Source: Prevotella sp. (GTDB lineage: Bacteria > Bacteroidota > Bacteroidia > Bacteroidales > Bacteroidaceae). From it: a stretch of 32,918 bases of DNA. A model generated the notes under the pieces. That model was not told where the DNA came from and did not search any database. It saw nothing but the letters and a program-made list of their open reading frames with translations. The stretch is from assembly GCA_022771625.1 (NCBI GenBank), contig JALFCW010000016.1:1-32918 (forward strand), given 5' to 3'. Position 1 is the stretch's first letter, and each line of letters starts with the position of its first letter. A program made the translations under genes and the position numbers. This document shows, piece by piece, positions 14,370 to 21,463 of the stretch.

Positions 14370-14509
14370 ACGTGCCCTTCACGAAGTAATTGCTGCATCT
14401 TTTCGTAAACATACAATATTAAAATGTTATTTTAAATTTCTCTGCAAAAGTATAAAATATTATTTTAATAAACAAGGTTTTCCTCAGCTTTTAAGCATTT
14501 TTAAGTCGT

Positions 14510-15097
14510 CTATTGCGCCTTGATCACTACAAGATGTCTGGGAAGATTAATCACTTTCAGACGTTTATACCATGTCTTGGTGGTTGTGGGAGAATCAATC
14601 CTTGCATGACCGGAGATAATGTAGTAGCTCGCTGAATATTCGTCCATCACGTCGAGGAATGCTCTCTTTATGCGGGAGCATTTCTCGTTGATGGCATTGT
14701 CGAGAGGGTTGGTGAGATGGTCAACGCTCTCTTCAATCTTTTCCAGGTCCATCATCTTTGACGTCTTGCGATACCATTGGCGCAATTCGTCCTTGTATTC
14801 AGAAAGATGCTTGAACTCGATTCCTTCAGGGTGGTTGAGAAACAGTAGATATACTGCCTTGTGCACTGGTTGCAGGTCAACCTCGACATTGCCGATGTCG
14901 GGCAGAAGGAAACGATAATCTGGCGTGATGACGAGTCGGCTCAGATGTCCCCTCACAGCCTCTGCCTTCAGTTCATCGAGCATACTGCTGCCAAGGGCTG
15001 ACAATATCAGGTCGTTGCGCCCTGCCGCCCTCAGCTTTCTTGCAATGTCATGCAGCTGAGAAGCCAGTTCCTCAAGATTGTTCACATAGTCATTCAT
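14510..15097 (-). CDS. Unknown protein translationally coupled to FtsZ-family gene
   Basis: A 195-residue soluble, probably helical protein of unknown function. It begins with an amphipathic helix (NNLEELASQLHDIARKLRAA) and carries a middle region (VHKAVYLLFLNHPEGIEFKHL) that resembles a winged-helix-like strand-helix pattern seen in several Bacteroidales hypothetical proteins. No catalytic motif, signal peptide or membrane segment is visible. Its start overlaps the end of the FtsZ-family gene by eight bases, so both are one transcript and may work together. No other clue to function is available from the sequence. Confidence 0.72.
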   Translation of the reverse strand: MNDYVNNLEELASQLHDIARKLRAAGRNDLILSALGSSMLDELKAEAVRGHLSRLVITPDYRFLLPDIGNVEVDLQPVHKAVYLLFLNHPEGIEFKHLSEYKDELRQWYRKTSKMMDLEKIEESVDHLTNPLDNAINEKCSRIKRAFLDVMDEYSASYYIISGHARIDSPTTTKTWYKRLKVINLPRHLVVIKAQ

Positions 15098-16403
15098 TAT
15101 ACATCTCCATATTATCCCTCAACCATTTTTTCCATTTGTCCAAGATTGACGGTTTCTTGGGTTCGGGCATTTCCACCGTCTTTTCCTCTTTTACAGGTTC
15201 CACTGCCGGTTCCACTTTGGGAGCAACGACAATAAAAGGTGGTTCGGTTTCTTTTTTATCTTGCTCTTTTATCTCGGGCTCTTTTTCTTCCTTTTCCTGA
15301 GGCTTTGGTCGCTTTACAGGTTTATAAAGGTCTTTTATCAGTTGCTCGAAGTGTTCTTCTCCCTCGTTTCTCTGTTCTTCCTTAAGTTCGGTAAACTCAT
15401 TGTCGATGCCTGTGGCCAAAATGGTCACCTTGGCATCCTCGCCGAGGGAGTCGTCGGTAGAAGTACCCCATATAACTTCGATGTCAGGATCAAGTTGGTC
15501 GAAGAATTCATCAATCTCCTGCATCTCATTGACATATATCTGGTGCTCGGTACTTGCATATATGTTGAACAAAATCTTCTTGGCCTTGTTGATGTCATTT
15601 CCGCACAACAAGGGAGAATCAAGGGCATCGATGATGGCTCTTTCGATTCGCTTGTTGCCACTTGCCCTACCGATAGCCATGATAGCTCCGCCGCCCTTGC
15701 GGGTGGTGGTCTCTACATCACGGAAGTCGAGGTTGATATTGCCGTCGCTATGGAAAGTAATCAGCTCTGATATGCCCTTTACTGCCTCTTTCAGCACATC
15801 ATCCGCACGCTTGAAAGCCTCGTTGAGTGATATGGGTGAGTCGGAATATACATCGCATAGTCTCTCATTGTTAATCACAAGCATTGCGTCAACATATTTC
15901 CTAAGTTCTTCCACGCCCTTGAGAGCCTTCACAATCTTCTTCTTACGCTCAAAATAAAAGGGTATGGTGACAATGGCAACGGTAAGGATTCCGAGTTCCT
16001 GGGCAATCTGTGCCACCACAGGAGCCGCTCCTGTTCCAGTGCCGCCACCCATTCCGGCAGTGATGAACACCATCTTAGTACCGTCGTTGAGCAGTGTGCG
16101 AATATCGTCAATATTGTTTTCCGCCTCACTTTTACCCACTTCGGGATTGGCGCCGGCACCGAGTCCCTCGCCCAACTGCAGTTTGACGGGAACGGGCGAC
16201 TTGGCAAGTACCTTGCTATCAGTGTTGAATACTGCAAATGACACTCCCTCAATGCCTTCGTCATACATATTCCTGACGGCATTGCATCCGGCACCACCCA
16301 CACCTACGACCTTCAATATTTTCATTGTCCTGTCCTCCACAATTCCAAAGTCAATGGGAGGCAGATTGCTTATTTCGTTCATACCATTCATGCGTTTAAT
16401 CAT
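15090..16403 (-). CDS. ftsZ: FtsZ-family tubulin-like GTPase, possible second copy
   Basis: A 437-residue FtsZ homologue. The N-terminal strand GVGGAGCNAV, the tubulin signature GMGGGTGTGAAP (GGGTGTGA at 119-126) and the T7 loop NLDFRD (224-229) are intact, so polymerisation and GTP hydrolysis should work. After the core (~345) comes a Lys/Glu/Pro-rich linker. The C-terminal peptide (SILDKWKKWLRDNMEMYNE) is not the usual FtsA/ZipA-binding D-I-P-x-F-L-R type. It is not beside ftsQ, ftsA or mur genes, so it may be a paralogue or a relocated ftsZ. The frame extends to a TTG at 16415, but that codon is inside the -7 box; ATG 16403 is preferred, 16391 and 16382 being alternatives. Confidence 0.88.
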   Translation of the reverse strand: MIKRMNGMNEISNLPPIDFGIVEDRTMKILKVVGVGGAGCNAVRNMYDEGIEGVSFAVFNTDSKVLAKSPVPVKLQLGEGLGAGANPEVGKSEAENNIDDIRTLLNDGTKMVFITAGMGGGTGTGAAPVVAQIAQELGILTVAIVTIPFYFERKKKIVKALKGVEELRKYVDAMLVINNERLCDVYSDSPISLNEAFKRADDVLKEAVKGISELITFHSDGNINLDFRDVETTTRKGGGAIMAIGRASGNKRIERAIIDALDSPLLCGNDINKAKKILFNIYASTEHQIYVNEMQEIDEFFDQLDPDIEVIWGTSTDDSLGEDAKVTILATGIDNEFTELKEEQRNEGEEHFEQLIKDLYKPVKRPKPQEKEEKEPEIKEQDKKETEPPFIVVAPKVEPAVEPVKEEKTVEMPEPKKPSILDKWKKWLRDNMEMYNE

Positions 16404-16412
16404 TATTGGCTG

Positions 16413-16444
16413 CAAAGGTATGAATTATTTTCGAAAAAACCAAA
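16413..16444 (-). promoter_or_regulatory. Promoter of the FtsZ-family operon
   Basis: On the minus strand TTTG (16444-16441), 20 bp, TACCTTTG (16420-16413). The -33 element lies inside the first copy of the 40-bp direct repeat. The leader is very short. Confidence 0.8.
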
Positions 16445-16461
16445 TCTTTGCAAGGCTTGCG
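16422..16461. repeat. 40-bp direct repeat, copy 1
   Basis: Matches 18462-18501 at 39 of 40 positions (begins GAATTATTTTCGAAAAAAC, ends CAAGGCTTGCGA). The two copies flank the xpt-permease operon in the same orientation. This copy supplies the -33 word for the FtsZ-family promoter. Confidence 0.9.
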
Positions 16462-16479
16462 AAGATAAAAGCAACTTGG

Positions 16480-17766
16480 TTATACCTCCTTAGGAAGGAC
16501 GAGGTTGAGCACTACGGCACACAAAAAGACCACTGCAACGGAGTTTTGTGCGAATACGGTGTTGACAATGTCGGGGAATATCTTGAACATGTCGGGAGCG
16601 GAGGTGAATCCAAGTCCGATGCTTAGCGAGAGACTGGCGATAATCATGTTGCGTTGTGAGAATCCGCAACGTGCCATCATGCCAAAGCTCGCAAAGACAA
16701 TGCTTCCGAACATCATCAAAGTGCAACCGCCAAGAACGCACTGCGGTATAGTGGCCAATAATGCCCCTATCGGTGGGAATAGTCCGCATAATATCAGTAT
16801 CACCGCTCCTGTGGCGATTGTGAAGCGGTTGATTACCTTGGACAAGGCGGCAAGACCCACATTCTGAGAGAAAGACGTGATAGGGGTGCAACCAAATAGT
16901 CCAGAGATGCAACTCACGATACCGTCGCAGGCCACTGACGACCCCATCTCCTTCTTCTTCACTCCTCTACCTAATGCTCCCGAACAAAGGGCCGACGTAT
17001 CGCCGATGGTCTCGGTGGCTGATACGAAGTAGATGCAAATCACAGCGAGAATGGCATCGAGATGAAACTCGGGGGTGAAAGGCATGAATGAGGGTAGGGC
17101 GACAATAGGCATGTCGTTGATATTGTTGAAATTCACCATTCCCATACACAAGGCAAGGATGTAGCCGGCGATAAGTCCGACGAGAATGGAGAGCGAGCGC
17201 AACATGTTCTTGCCATAAATGAGGGTGACAAGACACACGAGCAATGTCACCGAGCCCACTATCCAGTTGTCGGCACTGCCGAAGTCGGCTGCTCCCTGTC
17301 CGCCTGCAAAACTATTGGCTCCAATGGGGAGTAGGGATAGACCGATGGCGGCTACAACAGTGGCTGCCACGATGTGCGGGATAAGCTTTGTCCATTTGTT
17401 GGGAAAGAGTCCGAGACAACCCTCAATGAGTCCGCCCACAATGACGGCACCCATGAGAGTGCCCATGCCTTGAGTGGAGGCTATCACTATAGCCAAAGAG
17501 AGAAACGTGAACGAGATACCCATCACGATGGGGAGTCGTGAGCCTATTCTCCATATAGGATAGAGTTGCACGAGTGTTCCTATGCCTGCTATAATCATGC
17601 AGTTCTGGATAAGTGTGGCACTGATGCCCTTGTCGATGCCCACGACATTGGCAAGGATGATGATAGGGGTGATGTTGGCAACGAACATAGCGAGGATGTG
17701 TTGCAGACCGAATGGCAATGCCTGCCTCAGTGGCACTCTGCCGTCGAGTTCGTATATGCTGCTCAT
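16480..17766 (-). CDS. NCS2 family xanthine/uric acid-type permease
   Basis: A 428-residue inner-membrane transporter with about 12-14 hydrophobic helices. The NCS2 markers are present: ATETIGDTSA (from residue 250), a substrate-site motif of the xanthine/urate subgroup, and the nucleobase-transporter signature QNVGLAALSK. It imports purine bases by cation symport. Xanthine is the likely substrate because the gene overlaps the xanthine phosphoribosyltransferase gene by the four-base ATGA, making import and salvage one unit. The first ATG fits the family start (LRQALPFGLQH near residue 13). It ends 18 bp from the 40-bp repeat. Confidence 0.9.
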   Translation of the reverse strand: MSSIYELDGRVPLRQALPFGLQHILAMFVANITPIIILANVVGIDKGISATLIQNCMIIAGIGTLVQLYPIWRIGSRLPIVMGISFTFLSLAIVIASTQGMGTLMGAVIVGGLIEGCLGLFPNKWTKLIPHIVAATVVAAIGLSLLPIGANSFAGGQGAADFGSADNWIVGSVTLLVCLVTLIYGKNMLRSLSILVGLIAGYILALCMGMVNFNNINDMPIVALPSFMPFTPEFHLDAILAVICIYFVSATETIGDTSALCSGALGRGVKKKEMGSSVACDGIVSCISGLFGCTPITSFSQNVGLAALSKVINRFTIATGAVILILCGLFPPIGALLATIPQCVLGGCTLMMFGSIVFASFGMMARCGFSQRNMIIASLSLSIGLGFTSAPDMFKIFPDIVNTVFAQNSVAVVFLCAVVLNLVLPKEV

Positions 17767-18341
17767 GATCTGAATTTGATGTCTTGTGTAGTGTAATCCA
17801 TTGATTCGAGTATGGCTATCGACTCAAGGTGATAGCCGGCTTCGCGTAGTATCTGACCTCCCTTTTGCTGACCTTTCTCGATGGCAATACCAATGCCTAC
17901 CACCTCGCCGCCTGCCTGCTTGACAATGTCGATAAGGGCAAGACATGCTTGTCCATCGGCAAGGAAATCGTCAACGATGAGCACTTTGTCGTTGGCAGTG
18001 AGATAGGGGCGCGACACGAACACATTGTTGTGGCGCTTATGGGTGAACGAGTATGCCTGCGACACATATTTATCGTCGGTGGAATTGGCTGTCTCGCCCT
18101 TTTTGGCGAACACCACCGGTACGTCGTAGAGGTCGCCGAGGAGCATGGCTATGGCAATGCCGCTCGCCTCGATGGTGAGAATCTTGTTCACTTGCTTACC
18201 GCGGAACCTGCGCTTTAACTCATAGGCTATCTGGCGGATGATGTCAACATCAATCTGATGGTTGAGAAAGTTGTCAACCTTCAGGATATTGCCTTCTTTG
18301 ATAATCCCGTCTTCTTTGATTTTCTCTTCAAGAAAGTTCAT
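17763..18341 (-). CDS. xpt: Xanthine phosphoribosyltransferase
   Basis: A 192-residue type I phosphoribosyltransferase of the Xpt group. The PRPP-binding motif VLIVDDFLADGQA (Asp124-Asp125) is intact, and the N-terminal MNFLEEKIKEDGIIKEGNIL and IEASGIAIA are characteristic. It converts xanthine and PRPP to XMP in purine salvage. The open frame extends 18 codons further up, but that extension overlaps the promoter, and ATG 18341 gives the canonical family N-terminus. It is the first gene of a two-gene operon with the permease. No purine riboswitch is evident in the ~45 nt leader. Confidence 0.93.
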   Translation of the reverse strand: MNFLEEKIKEDGIIKEGNILKVDNFLNHQIDVDIIRQIAYELKRRFRGKQVNKILTIEASGIAIAMLLGDLYDVPVVFAKKGETANSTDDKYVSQAYSFTHKRHNNVFVSRPYLTANDKVLIVDDFLADGQACLALIDIVKQAGGEVVGIGIAIEKGQQKGGQILREAGYHLESIAILESMDYTTQDIKFRS

Positions 18342-18392
18342 TGTCGTTCTGTTTTTTTTAATTATTGGATGTAAAGTGTGATTTATAAAGTA

Positions 18393-18400
18393 CAAAGGTA
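18393..18400 (-). promoter_or_regulatory. -7 box of the xpt operon
   Basis: The minus strand reads TACCTTTG, a perfect -7 match, 52 bp before the xpt ATG. No good -33 TTTG is visible at the usual distance. Confidence 0.65.
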
Positions 18401-18461
18401 ATGAATATTATTCTTATGTGTATAAAAGACTCAATATTTTTATGCCATTTTAACAAATGAA

Positions 18462-18501
18462 GAATTATTTTCGAAAAAAACAAATCTTTGCAAGGCTTGC
18501 G
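18462..18501. repeat. 40-bp direct repeat, copy 2
   Basis: Second copy of the element at 16422-16461, one mismatch. It lies in the divergent gap between xpt and yaaA. Confidence 0.9.
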
Positions 18502-18527
18502 ATTAATTAAAAAAAACATCTGAATTG

Positions 18528-18559
18528 TTTGGAGTTTTGGGAGATTATCCGTATCTTTG
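18528..18559 (+). promoter_or_regulatory. Promoter of yaaA
   Basis: TTTG (18528-18531), 20 bp, TATCTTTG (18552-18559). The boxes equal those of the promoter repeats but the spacer (GAGTTTTGGGAGATTATCC region) is only loosely similar. Confidence 0.85.
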
Positions 18560-18578
18560 CCAAAAAAATGAATGAATT

Positions 18579-19334
18579 ATGCAAATATTACTCGCTAATG
18601 CTAAGATAATGTATGAGAGGTCGGACATAAAGCCATGGTCGGAACCACAATACCAGGAGATTGCCAACCGGATTGCATTGGATATGGCTGGAATGGATAT
18701 TGACACATTGGAGCGCGAACTTGACTGCAGCAGAAAGTTGGCGGCTGAGAATTGGCAACGTTACCAGAATTTCTTTATTGCCGAAAAGATGCCTGCCATA
18801 ATGGCTTATAACGGTCAGGCGTATAAGCATCTCAAGGCCTCGACACTCAATGAGGCTGCCATCGGTTTTGCCCAACGTCACTTGTGGATTACGTGCTTCC
18901 TATATGGATTGTTGCGCCCTATGGATGGTGTTGTGCCTTACAGGATGGAGCATTGCGTTCATCTGCCTTCAGCCGACGGCAAACCGGTGAATCAGTTTTG
19001 GCGCGACACTCTCACTGATGCTCTCATCGACAGTGTGAAGGCAGATGACGGTGTGTTGGTTCATCTCTCGACAGAGGAATATGAGCACTTGTTTGATTGG
19101 AAACGTGTGTGCCATGAGGTGGATGTGGTGCATCCGTTGTTCTATGTGCACCAACCTAACGGTACGCTTAAGATGCAGGCTGTGTGGGCAAAGTCGTGCC
19201 GAGGGGCAATGGTGAGGTATATCCTGCAGAATCAACTTACTTCTCCAGCCGATTTGCGCTCTTTTTCCTACGAAGGTTTTGAATATGCTCCTGAATTAGG
19301 TGAGGAAGCATGGCCACATTTCGTCAGAAAGTGA
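18579..19334 (+). CDS. yaaA: YaaA family peroxide stress protein
   Basis: A 251-residue DUF328/YaaA protein. Recognisable blocks are PAIMAYNGQAYKHL, FLYGLLRPMDGVVPYRMEH (the conserved G-L-L-R-P-D-x-I-x-P-Y-R-x-E type block), and the C-terminal GAMVRYIL and LRSFSYEGFEY. In E. coli YaaA limits intracellular iron during peroxide stress and binds DNA; the same protective role is inferred. Length is typical. It has its own canonical promoter 20 bp upstream and is monocistronic. The start ATG with QILLANAK fits the family. Confidence 0.93.
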   Translation: MQILLANAKIMYERSDIKPWSEPQYQEIANRIALDMAGMDIDTLERELDCSRKLAAENWQRYQNFFIAEKMPAIMAYNGQAYKHLKASTLNEAAIGFAQRHLWITCFLYGLLRPMDGVVPYRMEHCVHLPSADGKPVNQFWRDTLTDALIDSVKADDGVLVHLSTEEYEHLFDWKRVCHEVDVVHPLFYVHQPNGTLKMQAVWAKSCRGAMVRYILQNQLTSPADLRSFSYEGFEYAPELGEEAWPHFVRK

Positions 19335-19348
19335 CGCTGATTCTCCCA

Positions 19349-19563
19349 AGCGTCACATGTCACATGGATTTTTTGTCGTTTTTTGCTTTCTAAGGGGTAA
19401 CTGCTCCTAAAAGCATAATCTCATTTTTTCTATATAATAACACGTACCTTATTTTATTAATTAAATATATATATATATATAAATAATAATACAATATAGG
19501 GCTTCTCTCAAAAGCAAAAAAGAAACATAAAAACGACAAAAAATCCATGTGACATGTGACGCT
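19349..19563. repeat. Perfect 35-bp inverted repeat carrying the CCATGTGAC element
   Basis: Arms 19349-19383 (begins AGCGTCACATGTCACATGG) and 19529-19563 are exactly complementary over 35 bp, enclosing 145 bp with a long AT dinucleotide run (19467-19480). Further imperfect pairing (TTTTTTGCTTTC with AGCAAAAAAGAAA) extends inward. Each arm contains the dispersed element also found alone at 511-530. Confidence 0.92.
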
Positions 19564-19611
19564 ATGACTCTGTTGTTCCTTTTTTGTACCTATTTTCTCT
19601 ATAGAGCAAAA

Positions 19612-19655
19612 AGCGAAGGTACAGCGAAGGTACAGCGAAGGTATAGCGAAGGTAC
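19612..19655 (+). repeat. Four 11-bp tandem units, AGCGAAGGTAC type
   Basis: Units at 19612, 19623, 19634 and 19645: AGCGAAGGTAC twice, AGCGAAGGTAT, AGCGAAGGTAC. It is related to the array at 423-455 in unit length, AGCG start, and C/T pattern, and is likewise near the CCATGTGAC element. Confidence 0.88.
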
Positions 19656-19703
19656 ATCAAAATATCCACAAACGAATTTTATATGGTAAATAATAAGGGA
19701 AAA

Positions 19704-19736
19704 GTTTGGAGAAATGGGAAAAAGGTTGTATCTTTG
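19704..19736 (+). promoter_or_regulatory. Promoter of the tyrosine phosphatase gene, repeat-like
   Basis: TTTG (19704-19707), 21 bp, TATCTTTG (19729-19736). The upstream AATAATAAGGGAAAAG and spacer GGAGAAATGG partly match the promoter repeat family of region 1. Confidence 0.85.
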
Positions 19737-19753
19737 CATGAAAAATTGCAGGT

Positions 19754-20245
19754 ATGAAGAAAAAGATTCTTTTTGTGTGCCTTGGCAATATATGCCGATC
19801 ACCGGCTGCCGAGGGTATTATGAAACAGATAGTGAAGGAAGAGGGTAGGGAGGACGACTTCTTTATCGACTCTGCAGGTATCGGACCGTGGCATGTGGGC
19901 GAACTGCCAGATTCGCGTATGCGACGCCATGGTGCTGCCCATGGATACAATTTCAACAGTAGGGCGCGACAGATATGCAGGCAGGATTTCAAAGACTTCG
20001 ACCTGATTGTTGTCATGGACCACGATAATTACAGGGCAGTGTCATCGCTTGCCCCTTCAGAAAAAGATATGGAAAAGGTGGTGAGGATGGCCGACTTTCT
20101 GAGGTATCATCCCGAGGCAACCACCGTGCCCGACCCTTATTACGGTGGCGACAAGGGATTTGAACTCGTCATCGAATTGCTTGAGGATGCATGTAGGGAG
20201 TTATACCTTCAGCAGGTCGGTGATGACCATATCACTAACATATAA
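19754..20245 (+). CDS. Low-molecular-weight protein tyrosine phosphatase
   Basis: A 163-residue LMW-PTP. The P-loop CLGNICRSP (C-x5-R, Cys9 to Arg15) starts close to the N-terminus and the general acid Asp127 lies in DPYYGG, so the active site is complete. It removes phosphate from tyrosine residues of protein kinases or small-molecule phosphoesters in the cytoplasm. No kinase gene is next to it, so its partner is unknown. Its 3' end overlaps the convergent hemW gene by 45 bp, meaning the two genes share coding DNA on opposite strands. It has its own strong promoter. Confidence 0.92.
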   Translation: MKKKILFVCLGNICRSPAAEGIMKQIVKEEGREDDFFIDSAGIGPWHVGELPDSRMRRHGAAHGYNFNSRARQICRQDFKDFDLIVVMDHDNYRAVSSLAPSEKDMEKVVRMADFLRYHPEATTVPDPYYGGDKGFELVIELLEDACRELYLQQVGDDHITNI

Positions 20246-21313
20246 CCCATTGCGGGAAAGACGGAGGCGGTCGTGCTCATGGACGAGCAGACCGCTTTCT
20301 TCGTATTGTTGTGCCTGACGAAGAAGATAGGAGTGAAGGTCGGTGCCGAAACGGGATTTCAAGTCGGCAAGGTCGATGCCGTCGCATGTGCGTAGAGAGA
20401 GCATCACTGTGTCGTTGTATCTTTCGGTGATGTCGAGATACTCGCGTTCGAATGGCAGATGGTCATTTTCCACTTCTAAGATATATTTCCGAAGGTCGGA
20501 AATGTTCCATTGTCGGCTTGTGACGTTATATGAATGTGCGGCAGCGCCTATTCCCATATAGGGAGTGGAGTTCCAGTAGTTGCTGTTGTGAAGGGCCCGA
20601 CGTCCGGGAAGGGCGAAGTTGCTTATCTCGTAGTGCTCATATCCAGCAGCGGCAAGTCGGTCGATAAGCCGGTAGTACATCGCGCGTGTCAGTTCGTCGT
20701 CACTCTCTTCCACCTTCCCCTCTTTGAGCATACGATAGAGAGGAGTGCCTTCCTCGTACGATAGGCAATAGGCCGAGAGATGTTCCACTCCGAGGGATAG
20801 GGCGGCAGTGATGTCGTCGTCCCATTGCTTGAGAGATTCCCCGGGGAATCCGTAGATAAGATCGATACTGATATTGTCGATTCCGGCATCCCGCAGTGTG
20901 TTGACAGCATTTACAACCTCTGCGGCATTATGTCGGCGGCGGAGAAATCCGAGGCGACTGTCATCGAATGTTTGTGCTCCCATGCTAACCCGATTGACCG
21001 GTAGAGAAACCAACAGAGAGGCAAAGGAAGGAGTGACATCGTCGGGATTGCACTCAATGGTTACTTCTGTGGCGTGGGAGCAGTCGATATGCGAAAAAAG
21101 CCGTTGGAGCTGTTCGGGGGACAATGTGCTTGGAGTGCCGCCACCGATATATACCGTCTGCCATTCGGAGGAGCAATAATCAGAGCGTAAATCGAGTTCG
21201 CGACACAGTGCCGACACATATTTTTCCTCCATGCCAGCGGATGTGGTGGAATAGAAAGCGCAATAGATGCAACGCGACTTGCAAAAGGGAATATGAACGT
21301 ATAAACCTGCCAT
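20201..21313 (-). CDS. hemW: HemW-type radical SAM heme chaperone
   Basis: A 370-residue radical SAM protein. HIPFCKSRCIYCAF carries the 4Fe-4S motif CxxxCxxC (Cys11, Cys15, Cys18); YIGGGTPS is the SAM-contact GGGTP motif, followed by IECNPDD and the strand SMGAQTFDD. Length and the C-terminal HemW domain (NYWNSTPYMGIGAAAHSY) distinguish it from HemN. HemW binds heme and delivers it to membrane hemoproteins; older annotations call it coproporphyrinogen oxidase. The frame extends to a TTG at 21334 that overlaps the promoter; ATG 21313 (MAGLYVHIPF) is used. It converges on the phosphatase gene. Confidence 0.92.
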   Translation of the reverse strand: MAGLYVHIPFCKSRCIYCAFYSTTSAGMEEKYVSALCRELDLRSDYCSSEWQTVYIGGGTPSTLSPEQLQRLFSHIDCSHATEVTIECNPDDVTPSFASLLVSLPVNRVSMGAQTFDDSRLGFLRRRHNAAEVVNAVNTLRDAGIDNISIDLIYGFPGESLKQWDDDITAALSLGVEHLSAYCLSYEEGTPLYRMLKEGKVEESDDELTRAMYYRLIDRLAAAGYEHYEISNFALPGRRALHNSNYWNSTPYMGIGAAAHSYNVTSRQWNISDLRKYILEVENDHLPFEREYLDITERYNDTVMLSLRTCDGIDLADLKSRFGTDLHSYLLRQAQQYEESGLLVHEHDRLRLSRNGLYVSDMVITDLLKV

Positions 21314-21331
21314 TTTATCTGAAATTTGCTG

Positions 21332-21362
21332 CAAAAGTACTAATTTTGTTTAATAAATCAAA
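21332..21362 (-). promoter_or_regulatory. Promoter of hemW
   Basis: On the minus strand TTTG (21362-21359), 19 bp, TACTTTTG (21339-21332), just before the hemW ATG. Confidence 0.75.
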
Positions 21363-21463
21363 CATTTTTGCCCAATTTGTTTGCGTATCTCACGAAAAAT
21401 GTCTAATTTAGTCGCCGTAATAACTTAGAACCTTTATAGTATTCACTAAAAACGTAAAAAGAT

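Larger units (their letters stand above)
14016..14509. other. Intergenic gap with two repeat structures, no gene
   Basis: About 490 bp without a coding frame of note. It contains the CATAAGTTATG units and the 25-bp inverted repeat listed separately, with a very AT-rich centre around 14270-14305. A minus-strand TACTTTTG at 14452-14445 resembles a -7 box but has no clear gene behind it. Confidence 0.65.
19335..19703. other. Repeat-rich intergenic gap, no gene
   Basis: About 370 bp without a gene. It contains a 35-bp perfect inverted repeat (19349-19383 with 19529-19563), an ATATAT run at its centre, and a four-unit 11-bp tandem array just downstream. All are listed separately. Confidence 0.75.

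Noticed and set aside
14438..14452. Orphan minus-strand TACTTTTG box after the FtsZ-family operon
   Set aside because: It resembles a -7 box but has no good -33 element and no gene or clear RNA downstream before the nitroreductase, which has its own promoter.
18342..18395. Purine riboswitch upstream of xpt
   Set aside because: The leader after the -7 box is only about 45 nt and lacks the purine aptamer core; this operon type in Bacteroidales does not need it.
16480..18395. xpt-permease operon as a transposon because it is flanked by repeats
   Set aside because: There is no transposase and no terminal inverted repeat; direct repeats alone only indicate possible recombination.
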